Source: Glossina fuscipes
Taxonomy: Eukaryota; Arthropoda; Insecta; Diptera; Glossinidae
NCBI RefSeq assembly: GCF_014805625.2
Contig: NW_023998422.1
Span: 4,337,675-4,401,674 of the forward strand
Direction: 5' to 3'
DNA: 64,000 nucleotides
Under the pieces are notes generated by a model. That model was not told the origin of the DNA, did not search any database, and saw nothing but the letters and a program-made list of their open reading frames with translations. Position numbers and translations under genes: made by a program. This document shows, piece by piece, positions 1 to 12,324 of this stretch; positions within the stretch are counted from its first letter, which is position 1, and every line of letters starts with the position of its first letter.

Positions 1-115
1 TAACGTTCGTCAATGTTAAACATACATATGTACACAATGTTTTTTTTTTTTTTTTTTTTTATATTAATATATTGATGTTGAACACATGATAATTTTTGCT
101 TTGCTGCACACATTC

Positions 116-158
<43 letters not shown>

Positions 159-1892
159 GGTTTTTATTTTTATCACTAATGAAAAAAAAAAAAAAGAAAA
201 CAAAAATATAAAAAATTTATTCAAAAACACTTTTAAAACAATCCTGGAAATTTGTTAATGCTGAGAACTTTGTTGAATAACACACACCACGGCTTGAGTT
301 ATATTATCAATTATTTCTCACTTTAATATATAATAAACATTGCTTCCTTTCTTTTTCTTGTTACACGAGCCATCAAATTATTTTAGCATTTCTTCTTTCT
401 TTTCAAATAATATTCAAATCTTGTCTAACATTATTTATTTATCTTTTTCTTTCTTCTTATAGTCTTTAAGTATTTAATAAGATATAATACTTCTCGGTTT
501 TGTAGAATTGTTTCAGAATATTTCTGTAGATTAGGAAACTATTTAGGATATTGAATATACCGAACATATACTTATATAACTAAATGCTTACATACATACT
601 TACCTAATAAGTGTATGTTGTAGAAAGATAACAAGTTTATATTATATGCATGTGTGACGCTTAAAAACGCAAGTATTAATTAATAATATACAGTGTACTT
701 ATAATCAATAAAGTTTAGATTTTAAAATGAATATAACATATATACAAGAAAAAAAGTGAAATGCAATTTTTTTTTTTTCGTGTTTTTTAACATTAACGAT
801 TAATACGAACAAAAGTGTAAGAAAATTCTATTAAAATAAATATTAAGTTATTGCAAGCAAAAATACATAATTATATGGCATTTTCACTACGTATGCGTGT
901 GCGTGTATATCATGTGTGTGGTTGTCATCGCATTTGTTTTTTGACTTTTCAAGCTTTTTCGGTAACGGTCCATTATAATACGCATGTGTTTTTCCTCCCC
1001 TTACATTTTCAAAAAAAAAAAAAACTCGTTTACATTTATTTGCTTCTCTATGTAACCGCTCTTTATACTTATTTCTTATATTACATTATATACGTTATTA
1101 ACTTTAAATGTTTAATCTTTATTTATGTTAATGCTTTTTATGTTATTGTTTTTGTTGCGTACAACTGTTGTTACTTTACTTGATGACTCAATGTATGTTA
1201 TGTTATGTTGATTAACAGTTCCTTGGCATTAGTAATGTAAGCAAAGGCGAATCTTGTTCACTTTAGAAAACCATATGATAATAGTAATGTTTTCGCTTTT
1301 TAACAGTGGGCATGTCAGTGGATCATTCGAATCTATTTTGAGATTTTTCTTTTTTCTGTCATAAGTTATTAACATAAATTTAATGAAATTTCTCGCACTT
1401 TCCGTTTGTGGTGTATGGGCAACGTTGTTCATATTTTCTAAGTTAATCTGTGGAATCGACTCGCGAAAATGTAACAATAGATAAGCGGATAGATATATCC
1501 TTCCCTCTAATCACAGGAACGGCGAAAACGTAGTCTAACTCGATCTAAGCCAGGCATGGGTCGACCCTTGATGTCATCGAGTCCGGACAGCTACGTTTAA
1601 ATATCAAATTATTGAATTTGCTCTCACATAGCAATGCTGGGAATGTCTTCACTAGCGGACATTGTTCTACCTCCTTCCGCTCCCACCCCTAAGCCAAGCT
1701 TCAAGTACATTGTTTAATTGCAAAATATTTTTAAGTCGGCGCCCAATATCCATCATATATTTCCTAGTATTTCTCGTATATATCACCGTAAGCATCGTAA
1801 ACCTATATCTTATCATATAACACATATAAGTGAAATCATAGGTAGTTGAAGGAACTGGAGATCATAGTCAACGGTCTTCTTTGTATGTGTTT

Positions 1893-2105
1893 TTATACCC
1901 TACACTGCTTATGATCTAAGAGTACATTAAGTTTGCGCGGATGTTTGCAAAGTCCAGAAAGACTTGATATACATCCACTTATTTTACCGACTAATTCAGT
2001 TTGTCGGTGCGCCTGTTTGGGTTGAAATAAAAAGTCATTATATAAATAACTATGTTAAGCGAAGCGTTTTAGGGTATTTAATGGTGGGCGGTGGCGCGTT
2101 ATAGT
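1893..2105 (+). repeat. Dispersed fly repeat (family A)
   Basis: TATACCCTACACTGCTTATG, GTTTGCGCGGATGTTTGCAA and TTTAATGGTGGGCGGTGGCG appear in the family order. Confidence 0.75.
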
Positions 2106-2714
2106 GCTTTTACTTGGCCGCCATTAAGAGAATCCACATACCGGAAATTTAGCCCCACTTAGTAGGAGTGGCAATCAATTTTAAAAAATGGTCGTCTGTC
2201 CACTTTTTTTCATATATTAGCGCAAAACTGTAGCAATTCTTATAATTCTATCCAAGATTACATTAAAATGATGAAGAGAACATTGAATTTTCTCGAAAGG
2301 TTTTATTTTTCATATATAATATATTTTGATATATTTTCAAAACAGTTTTTCTCCGACATTATTACTTGATCAAATTTGTAGCTGAAATTTTGTTAAAAGG
2401 AAACTGAAGAAACTTCGCCTTCATATTTGACTTCTGTGAGGAAAATATATGAACATTAACGTAGATACGTCATAGCAACTTTTATTGATATGTTCCCCTT
2501 AGAGGTGTCCCAGTTCACACTAAGACTCATTTATATTCCAAGCTCGGTTTTTTAAATTAAAATTTACAAAATAATATTTGACCGAAAGCGATACATGCAT
2601 GCGGTACGCGTGATTATTAATTGTCCATGAAAAGTTCTGCCACTAGTTGGGTCTCTGTTTTGTAGTTTTAACAAGTAATATATAAATAATATAATAAATA
2701 TGGAAATGGTTGAA

Positions 2715-2945
2715 AAAGTGGGCCCACCTTGAACCAAACCAAGCAAGTGTATCGAATTTTATCTAAATATCTGAAAAATTGCGTCGATAGGCTAAACACA
2801 AGCAGACAGACGGACGGACGGACAAGCGTAAATCGATTCAGCACACGAATCTGGATTGATTGGTATAATGAAAATTGGATCTATCTCAAGCCCGCCTGGT
2901 TGTTGCGCAACTTTAATACACCCTTATACAACAAGTGATGTAGGC
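2715..2945 (-). repeat. Dispersed fly repeat (family A)
   Basis: Reverse orientation: ATATCTGAAAAATTG, ACAGACGGACGGACGGAC, AAATCGATTCAG, then TTATACAACAAGTGATGTAG. Confidence 0.8.
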
Positions 2946-4086
2946 TATAGAATGTACTTCTTTGAAATTATTAAACTTTTGTATTCCTTGTATAGAAAGT
3001 GGTGCTGGATGGCCTTGAAATAGCCTGTAGTCTTACGCAGGGGTTGAAGGTTGAGAGAATTGGATATATAATCCGAATAATTTGAATTTATTACAATGCC
3101 CCTGGGGAGTCGCAGAATAAATTTATTTACCCTTCAAAGGATGGAATGTGTCTTGCAAGAAGTAATTGAGCGAACTAACCTTACATTAGAGCGACTGTGA
3201 TAGCAAAAAGGGACGAATGAAAAATTACCCTTCAGTTAAGGTTCTGTCGGAAATGGTGGTTATTGTGGATGATTCTAAATATTATCCTTGATATTAGGCT
3301 GTTATGTAAACGATCGTGGCTTGGCAATGTAACGACGTCATAAAGCGGTTAAGTTAACCAATTGTTATGTCATTCTCTTCAAAGATTCATAACACTTGTA
3401 GGACCAATTATGTGGGACGGGGTATACTTTGCCTTTCTGTGTTTAATGTAGGGTCCTTTTTTTTGCTCCTTGTTAGCATGAGGCATCGGTTTTTGAAACT
3501 CTAGCTATAGTAAAAGGTTGGATCTAAATCTAAAAGTCTCTAGATGAAACATAAAAACGGAAAAGTGGATAAAAAACAGTGAAAATCATTGGAAAATTCC
3601 AATACATATCTGGTAATACAGCAGGACTTCTTTATAGCTATTGAAATTTGCCTCGAACGCTGTCAGAGTAATGTATTTCTGAGTAATGAGATTCTGTTGA
3701 GGTTTCTGATTGAGGCAACTTTTACTTCCGTTGACATTTTCACGAACTTTCTGTTTTTGAACATAATTCCACCGGCCGAAATGAAATAACTTTTACATTT
3801 GATGAAGACGGAGTTTATGTAACTGGTACCCAATGGTCTGCAAATACTAACATAGCCATTAGGAAAAAGAGAAAACAAAGTCTAAAAACATGCGAAAATT
3901 TTAATAAATAATGATAATTCAGTTTTGTTTCCATGCACATTGGAATATTGAGACTACTGTCTACGTGGGCATAAGCGCAGAAAAGCCTGTAATTGAAAAA
4001 AAAAGTTAAGAGTTTCGTGGTTCCGTCTTTTTCTTTGACTCGGGGTATATTTCAGTCCATGTTTCTTTGATTTTTTTCTTTTTTTC

Positions 4087-4150
4087 CTGAGTGGCTGATT
4101 AGGCAAAGAATCTCGACTGCCAGGTCAATGGTCGCAGGTTCCAAACTCAT
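4087..4150 (+). repeat. tRNA-like (SINE-like) sequence
   Basis: GAGTGGCTGATTAGGC ... TCTCGACTGC ... GCAGGTTCCAAACTC resembles the 51.27 kb sequence in layout. It is decayed and does not fold as a tRNA by eye. Confidence 0.35.
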
Positions 4151-5521
4151 ATACAGTGGAGTTTTCAATAAAACTTTCTAGAACAAAAATTGTTGATTAG
4201 GGAGTTAACTGAATTTTTCCATACAAAGAGATATTTCCATTTGTTATTTATGTTGGCAACAGTTTTCTAAAAAACATCTCTTGTGCTCTAGAGGAAGAGC
4301 AAACTCTCTTTGCTTCTTTTTCTTTTTCGCTAGTATAACCAATCACTTAGGGGAAGTGTCCTATTCGTGTAACACGCTGGCTCTCGGCAACAATTGACGA
4401 GCGAGAGATATATCGAGGTGATGGCTATAGCCTAGTGTGTGTGTCCCCGCTTGGTTAGAGTTATGCGGTCACCAAAGGAGCACTCGCGATAATTACAAGT
4501 AAAGTAAAGTTTTTTGAACCCGCGAACACGAACTTGATAGTCGCACCTGGCCAGTTCTTATTTTGTATTTCAAAGATACCGTTTATAAATCGTTGATCAG
4601 ACTGGAAAAGGCAGTTATTATTTTCGAAGCTTTCACTTTATTGCAGAAATTCCTCATAAAAAGAACTATTTTTAAACACACGATCAGAACATGGGAGGGT
4701 AATACTCTTATAGTCTTTGCATTTGCAGTCGGAATGTAGTTATCAATCAAATAGAATCGACTTAATTCAGTCAATTCAGTGGAACAATTCATTTGGGAAA
4801 TTGAAAGTGGGCAAGCTTCGACTGCAAAGAATGTGGGAGTGAAAATCGTCGTCATTAGTTAACATACATCGTAGTTACCTAAAGGAAACGAAGCAATCCA
4901 TTGCAAAAAAAAACAAGAAATTCGATTTCCCTTCTGCAACAAATGTCGATCCTTAGATCAATAATTGTTCAAAGCCTGAGCAAAATATGATAGCCCGAAA
5001 CAGCCCGAACAGCGATATGAAACAGCCCGAATTCGATTTGTATATTGGATTCTTTTTCTTTTGTATGTGACCAGCCAGTCAGGGAACGCCCACTGTACGG
5101 ACAGCAACGACGGTGGTCTAGAAGAATTGTAGGTAGAAAAGGATGGAAGGGAGATATAGTAAGGCTGTAACAGTAAGGAAAAGGCTTTAAATCGGTGTGA
5201 CTTTGTGGCTACATAATCTTGCCTAAGAAATGTTGGTGAGCCTTCCCCGAATTCAAATGCAACAATTAACAAAATCCTAAGTTACAATTTATAGCAGATA
5301 TCAGACAGAAAGTTAGGGTATACATCTACAATGACATCTTCAAAAACACTTTTGAACAATGGTCCTGATGGTCCTGGCTAATGCAATACATTTCCGTATG
5401 TGTGCCATTCATTATTTGCTGCCTCTGTTGTTTATTCGAAAACCAAATCTTAAGTAATATTTTATATTTTTTTCGCTTTGCTTTTATACTGATTTGTAGA
5501 CTTGTTTTCGTTTATTTGCAG

Positions 5522-6064
5522 ATGAGGAAATACAGGGAACCTCGACATTAATTAGTACAAATTTATTACCACCACCGTCACCGATACAAGCACATCGTGA
5601 TTCAATTCTTAAACAGCAAGGCAGTATTAAAAGCGATAAAAGAGTTTCCATTAAGCATATACCAACGAACAGCAGTAGTAGCAATAATAGCGTAAAAGCT
5701 ACATCCAATGTAGAATATATATCGGAGAAATATACCGATACGGGAAATTCGATAAGCGGCAATAGGAAACGTATCGGCAAACCACCAACAGGTAAATTCA
5801 TGTTTGGTAAGTACAAGATTCATGATATAGACTGAACTGATATTATGTGATGTAGGAGCTCGACCTGCTTCCTTGGTTATTACCAAATCTGAGGGACACT
5901 CACAATTCAAATTAGTGCGTTCATCTTCGGTTGATTACGATGATATGGAATCGCAGGCACCGCAACATTCAACCGTACAAAAATCCAATATAAATCGTAC
6001 CACATTACTTGAACAATTACAGGAAGATGAGTCGGCGCCATTAGTATTCACGGTGCATAAATGA
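5522..6064 (+). CDS. C-terminal two exons of an unrecognised protein
   Basis: Two coding exons that end a gene starting upstream or outside the window. Exon 5522-5791 follows a TTTGCAG acceptor and opens in phase 1 (reads DEEIQGTSTLIS...). Exon 5856-6064 follows a TGTAG acceptor and ends at TGA, with last residues SAPLVFTVHK. The joined part is about 160 codons, rich in Ser/Asn/Lys, and looks disordered, with no domain I recognise. A second donor 15 nt downstream (exon end 5806, GTAAGT) would keep the frame and add GKFMF; the first gives a 64-nt intron, the second 49 nt. Codon use and phase agreement argue for real coding sequence. The partner exons were not found in 1-5521, which is mostly repeat. 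An AATAAA lies at 6560, so the 3' UTR is about 0.5 kb. Function not assigned. Confidence 0.7.
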
Positions 6065-6784
6065 CACTACTGCTCGAATAGCAAAGGATATGATCTAAAG
6101 AATCTGCGATATACTTTTATTTAAATAGTTTAGTATCAAAAAAGGAAAAAACCAAAAAAAAAAAAAAAAAATTAAAAAAAATTTAAATGTGTTTATTACC
6201 GCAAGGATAAGTAGGAAAAGTTTACAAATTTACAAACATTATATTATTATTATTATATTAATTATTCGAAATTTTCATTTGTCCTTTACTTTTATTACTA
6301 CATTATTGTACTTGTATTCAGAAGAAAATGTTTAAATTTTTTTCTCTTAGTGTTGAAATCAAAATATTTTTTGAATGTTTTTCAAAATTATTTCTGTATA
6401 GTACTTATATATAAAGCATAGCATATATATACATTAGTATATGTACAAACAATTTGAGCTTTGTTAGGAACAATAATTGCAACAAGAAAATTATTAAAAT
6501 AATTAAACAAATTATAACACAAGAGTAGTGTTGTTGCCTCTAAATATTGTATTGTTAATAATAAAATTATTTATTAAAAAAGTTATGTAATAAAATTTTA
6601 AAAAAAATTACCTCGACCTCGGTTCACCATAAAATACCCTACTTAACTTCGCTTAACACAGTTATCCATACAACCAAATGGGAAGTGATCCCAAACATTT
6701 TCAACACCGTTCGTCCCTGGGCCAAAACAAATCGTTTTATTTACTAAAAGCGAAGTTCGATGAGGGGAATCATTATTGAAATAT

Positions 6785-7150
6785 TGTCTGACCTTCTCTT
6801 CATACCCTGCACCGCTTGTGGTAAAGCTTGGGCGAACGTATCTAACACCTGTGATGTAAGCATATATTAAGCTTGTGCGGATGTATGCAACATCCAAAAG
6901 GAGTTGAGATAGGCTCAACTTTTATTATACCGATGAATTTAGTATAACTTTCTGAAACGATCTAAGCTTGTCCGTCCATCCGTCTGGTTTCCTTTTACAG
7001 AGCGAATGTGCTATAATGGCATGTTATTGGCCCAAGAACGAACGCTGTTGAAATTGGCCACGTTTTCAACCACTCTCAACAGAAGGCCTTATTTTGAAAG
7101 GCCGAAGTGATGTAGGATATATTATGATGAGCCGTGACGTACTACAATTG
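6785..7150 (+). repeat. Dispersed fly repeat (family A)
   Basis: CATACCCTGCACCGCTTGTG, CTTGTGCGGATGTATGCAAC, TCCGTCCATCCGTCTGG and GATGTAGGATATATTATGAT in family order. A reverse piece (6625-6735) lies next to it, so two insertions may abut. Confidence 0.85.
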
Positions 7151-7495
7151 TTTATCCGTTTACGGTTTACATTGCGCGTTGCGTGGTTTCAGAAGTCTTA
7201 TTCATCGATTACATCGAAATGAGCGAAATTAATTTAATTAATTTTTTCATTTTGTAAGAATAACAAAGTAGTTTGTTCTATGGTTGAGCGGGTTTTGCAT
7301 AGATCAATATTGATTTGTGGTAGACGTTTCTGTTTCTCAAATTTTTCGCTTTCAAATTGTGGTTATTACGTACAATGGTATAGTATTCTCCGCAACCAAA
7401 TCAATTATATATATTTAATATATCCGATGAAATCATGTGAATCGTTTGAAATCATAGTGCGAATACAATTGATGCTATTGAACACTATAAACAGT

Positions 7496-7745
7496 CGGCC
7501 ATTTTCTGTTAAAACAACCTGTCAAAAAAACCGGTCAATTTCTGTTAAAACAACCTGTTAAAAAAACCGGTCATTTTCTGTTAAAACGACCAATCTCTCA
7601 AAAGACCGACCATTTTGTGTTAACCACCAATCCGTTCATAAAACCGGCCATTTTCTGTTAACCCATCAATCCGTTCAAAAAACCGGCCATTTTCTGCTAA
7701 AACGACCAATGTATTGAAAAACCCGGTCATTCTGCCAAAAACACT
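7496..7745. repeat. Minisatellite, seven units of 35-40 bp
   Basis: The motif GGTCA/GGCCA-TTTTCTGTTAA recurs at about 7498, 7533, 7569, 7608, 7646, 7685 and 7725, each with an AAAACCGG-type boundary. Units diverge gradually, and the array ends in short A-rich sequence. Confidence 0.85.
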
Positions 7746-8239
7746 CCAAAAAATCTGTTAAACTAAAGAAAAGAAGTAAACAAAAAGAAGAGGAAAAAAG
7801 TAAACAAAGCATCATTTTTTTCAAGCTAATGAACATATTTCACCAACTAACACTAACGGTAAAACACTTTTTGTTTTGAATTTGTATTTGAATGTTATCA
7901 TAATTTTTGGCTCTGCAAAACCAGATGCTGTTCGTGGTAATTTGCTTATCTGTCGTGTTGGTGATTCTATCCGATAAAGATAAAATATTTTTTAGATAGT
8001 TCATAGAGACATCATAAGTGACAACATCTACATAAAAATTGCAACACCTACAAGTCACCGCATGTGGAAGGCTGTTTGTAGCGCGCATAAAAGCACATTG
8101 AAATTGCTAACCTTTAGGTAAGATATTAAGTGATATAAAATTCTATTTCGTGCCAAGGCTTCAAGAGCACCCGAGATGACGTTTATTAGTTCAGGAAATG
8201 TACTCAAGTATGTAAATGTACTCAAAGTATCTCAAATAA

Positions 8240-8385
8240 TACGTTGGTCACAAAAATTCGCAGACAGTCGGAAGGACAGACGGACAGACAAAATGGGTAT
8301 AATAAAAAGTGGCTCTGTCTTAAACTCTCATAACCTTAATATATAACCTTTATATACCTTGTAGCGCAAGTAATGTAGGGTGTAT
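8240..8385 (-). repeat. Dispersed fly repeat (family A), partial
   Basis: GGACAGACGGACAGACAAAA, GGCTCTGTCTTAAA, then GTAGCGCAAGTAATGTAGGG. Confidence 0.75.
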
Positions 8386-8829
8386 AAAATTCATCCTCAA
8401 CTCAATACATTTCCTTTGTCATTATTATTGTTATTATTTGATTAGAGAAGAAATCCATTTTTCCCCCCGCCCCCTTTCTACAAGCTATGTTCTTATCACT
8501 CTTTTTCTGTGTTTACTAACACAGCACGACGAGCGACCGGCATCTCTCTCACATAATTTCTGTCCTCTCTCTGTGTATCTCTCTGGAGGTACGTACTTGT
8601 TTACAACTATAAAAATAAACGTCATTCGTTCATCCATTTCAAAATGTTTATCAAGCAATGTTGTCGTCATAGTATGAACGTAGAATAAAAACAGAAAGTG
8701 CAACTAAATATACACAGATGATAGATAGATAGAAGTTGTGGTCGTTGGCCTTTAAAAGAACAAATGATTGATGTTTCATTTATAGTTCGCCTTGCTCTCT
8801 AAATGTTGATGATGTGAATTTTATGCGTG

Positions 8830-8856
<27 letters not shown>
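8830..8856. repeat. (CA)n microsatellite
   Basis: About 13 uninterrupted CA units. Confidence 0.95.
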
Positions 8857-8860
<4 letters not shown>

Positions 8861-11800
8861 GAACTAAGCAAATGTTTAGAAAACTCTAAAGGTCACCTTG
8901 AATTTTATTTGCACAATAGAATTTTTGTTTTATACCGTTACTTGTTTTCGTGTCGTGCACATCGCGGCCGTTTCTGTGTAAAATTAAATTCTGCATTGAA
9001 CGTAAAATGTAAGAAATTTATTAATAAATAAGAAAATATCAAAAAAAAAAATATTGTAATAAAATGATAATAACGAAATGAGTTCAAAGGTTAATGGAAA
9101 ATGCGTGCAAAAAAATTATGAATTTTACAGACAGCTGAGCTTTTTGTTATAAAAAATTCTTCAGATTGGGGAGAGGGAAGCCGTGTAATTTTTTAATAAG
9201 TAAATGAATTTGGTTTTGGCGAATAGTTGAGAAATTCAGTAAAAAGTGTAACTAATAAGCAAATAATTGTTAAATCATTTATGGGCAAACATATGAAAAT
9301 GATCAAAACAAAACACAAGAGAAACATTTGCATTAAAATGAGCAAGTGAGCGAGTATAACCTTACTTTTTAGTTTTAGTGCATTATTAAGTGCACTTGAT
9401 AATCTTTTGCATATGAGTGAAAATATTAGAATTCAGGTGAAGTAGTTTCTCACTTAAAAATTAAGAATGATTTACTGCAATGATTTAACAACACTTTCCT
9501 TTTTTTTTTTGCTTAGTGAACTCAATTATTGGAAAACTATTTTGGGTTGTACGCGAGGATGGGCGAATTTGAATTTGAATCTGCTATATATATTTAATCG
9601 GACTTTTGTACCATTGAGATCCTTTCAAACCCTTTTCTCTTTTTAAAACTGATTTATTTTGTCACCCTTTTCTTAATAGCAAGAGGTTTACTAAAGAATG
9701 AGACGTTTAATGCTTAAAATGGAAGAAATGTTGCTGCGTCCCCATTGTACTCTCTTTTTCTTTATCATTCGTTTCCTCAATCGTTCGATCTCTTCGTTCT
9801 CAATACCACACAATATTTAAAGGGTGTTCATATTGATTCGCATCCAAAGATCGCGTTTGGAAACAGGTGTGGTCACCACCTAATTGCATCTAAAGATCGT
9901 AATTAGTTCAAAACCAAATGTAAAAAAAAAAAATTTCTGTTTTACTGTTAAGGAGTAAAATTGACACAGAAAGAAAGCAGGCGTGGTCAATAGTCGAATC
10001 TGAAAACTGTGAGAAACAAAAAACCTAAAAATTAAAGAAGAGCTTCACTTTGTTTGCCTTTGACAACAAAAAGCTAACACTAAAAAGGTAGTTCACCCTC
10101 CTCTATTATCCAAATGGATAATAAGCATTCTAGGTTAATTAAGATGAATATCTTAGTTATATGTAAGAATTTTTATACACTACTTGAAACAAAAAAAAAA
10201 CTTGGAGATAGCCATCGTAAAGTGCCTACAGCATATTATTGATATTGATTAGCTTAAGATTCCTAGACTGATTCTATTATGGAAGTTACGAGAAGACTTT
10301 GAAAATCAAAACTTATATATAACTGATCAAAGTTGAAAATAGGTACAAACTGCCCAAACAATTTCTTATAAGAATTCAAAAGTTTGCAAACAGAGATGTA
10401 TAGGTACTATTGTTAAAGCGTGGTATACGGCAGCTTATAAACTTAGATATGTTATTTGCTATTACCGATCGTGATATTTGCTGCTTATTATAGTTTTAAT
10501 TATCCTATTGACAGGAGCGTCATTAAAAGCAAGAAAGTTTAAGGGAAGAAGAGAATATTCACAACTTGTTCCGAAATGCATATATTACTATGTATGACCA
10601 ATTTATTTTTTTCTTTTTTCAAACGAATCCCCAAATTCAAATAGTGCTCGTTGTTAACAGGTTGGAAGGTAGTGCACAACACCACAACAATTGAAGGAAA
10701 CTGTCAATATATCGCCTTCATTTTTGAGCGACGTTGGCGAGATTTTTTTGGCCGATGATATCCGCTCGATTGGACGGTTATTTGCGGGTCGTATGCTTAG
10801 ATCCAATTCTCATCTTCAGCAACTTTTTGCCTCAACAACAACAAAAAAAACTTTTTTTTGTCGTACTAATGACGTTTATGATGGGAAATTGTACGTATTA
10901 GACAGTTAGAAAAGGGAATATCACTGTTTAACTTTGAACATTACTTGAATGCTGGTCTTACTTTTTGATCACAGCATTAATTTTTTTCCTAAAAATCGGG
11001 TTAGGAATGCTCGGAGAGAGAAGTGGACCCCTACAACTTGTGTTGTATCTGGATTTATTAAATACGGTTACAAAACAGAAAACCTAACCACTTAAGGTAT
11101 TACTATGACAGCCGATTTTTTTGGAATCATATAGGTTTAGCTGTTGCGTAACTCCACGTGTACTTCATAGCAGTGAAAGCGAAAAAATTAAGGTTCCTTA
11201 AGTAATTGAAGTGAGTTTTTTGTTTAAAGCTCAAAGCAATCTTACTTATGAGTAATTATTTTGAAATGGATGCTTGATGAAATGATCTTTGACTTTGTCG
11301 GTAGAAACTCTTAAATATTAAAACTTAAGTAAGCAAGTCAAGAGTAGAAATGAGTTTTAACGGATTCACATATTTTCTGACACTTACTCACAGATATTTT
11401 AAATTTAAATCTTCACTCAACCTTACAAAACTGATCTCATGATTTCATGAGCTGCAATAAGCATTGCTTTATAGGTAGGAGCACATACTTGCAGTGAATT
11501 TTTCAAAAAATTTGAAAGTAAAACGAAAATAGAAAAAAATCGAAAGTAATTTCATGTTATGATCGAAGCGAACGGAGTTCAATGACAATTGAACTTTAGC
11601 GAACTGATTAGAGCAAAAGAGAAAAGAAAATCATTTATGCTCGAGAAGCATTTTATTTAAGTGAACTTCAAAATATGTAAATAATAGACTTGTTCTCGCG
11701 CACATTCTCTACAAATTGCATATTATTAGTGTTATATCGTTAGTCACGCACTTGACTTGCACTAAAGATATAACGCATGGTAGCCGATCGATAATAGGAC

Positions 11801-11991
11801 TTTGTATCAAAGATTCAATGATCGTATAGTGCATTTTATCATTTAATCACAGTTTATTTACATATAATTGATTTCTTTTCAATTCGTTTTAAAGATAATC
11901 GATCATCGTATTGTTATCATCTTCAGCAAATACAACTAAATCCTGGTTCTTATAATAATAAAAAAAATAAATTCTTGAAAAGTTATAAGAT

Positions 11992-12324
11992 ATGTATTGG
12001 TGGCTGAACGCATTAATTTGCCTGTTTACATATATTTGGCATAATTTCCATTATTGTTGTATTATTATATTTATCATATGGAGTTGGCTTTACGATCGTT
12101 ATCTGCACTTGACGCTAGCAAATGTCATCGTCGACCAAAACGATGATGATAACGAGTACAATAAGAATAAGTCTGGCAGTGTGAACAAGAATAATGATTG
12201 TAAGGATAAAAATGAAAGCGAATATGAAACAGTTACTCGTGAGCAGTGGAAAGCATTAAATCGTACGTATAGCAGAAGTACGACGATGGGTAGTAAATCA
12301 TCTAAAAGAAGAAATTATCAGGAG
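11992..12324 (+). CDS. AGL: Alternative first coding exon of AGL with hydrophobic N-terminus
   Basis: A 111-codon exon starting at ATG 11992 ([12 protein letters not shown]) and ending in a GAG|GTATGT donor in phase 0. The next coding exon on this strand, 17231, follows a TTTTTCAG acceptor, also in phase 0, and is open before the internal ATG at 17243 (reads KSSN-MSRIS). The two therefore fuse in frame. Residues about 2-46 are very hydrophobic and aromatic, like a signal anchor or one to two membrane segments. They are followed by an acidic Asn/Asp stretch and a basic Ser-rich linker ([16 protein letters not shown]). The inferred product is a 1650-residue, membrane-tethered debranching enzyme beside the 1535-residue cytosolic one. 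The alternative is a separate gene whose other exons I did not find. Splicing itself is not proven by the sequence. Confidence 0.6.

Larger units (their letters stand above)
1..5521. other. Repeat-rich non-coding DNA
   Basis: Poly(T)/poly(A) runs (about 40-60 and 118-154), two dispersed-repeat copies, a tRNA-like stretch at 4087 and a diverged repeat at 4380-4560. Short ORFs here have no protein character I recognise. It is probably intron of the gene ending at 6064. Confidence 0.5.
6065..11991. other. Intergenic region, repeats
   Basis: 3' UTR to about 6590, then dispersed-repeat copies, the 7.5 kb minisatellite, a (CA)n tract at 8830-8856 and plain AT-rich DNA from 8.9 kb on. No gene recognised. 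The AGL upstream promoter should be near 11.8-11.99 kb, but no core element is clear. Confidence 0.5.

Noticed and set aside
3589..3878. Overlapping ORFs on both strands
   Set aside because: Non-ATG starts and random composition; no supporting signal.
4583..4855. 90-codon minus-strand ORF
   Set aside because: No family resemblance, no splice or promoter context, surrounded by repeats.
7496..7745. CRISPR-like spaced repeats
   Set aside because: Repeats are adjacent and diverging, with no unique spacers, in a fly genome; it is a minisatellite.
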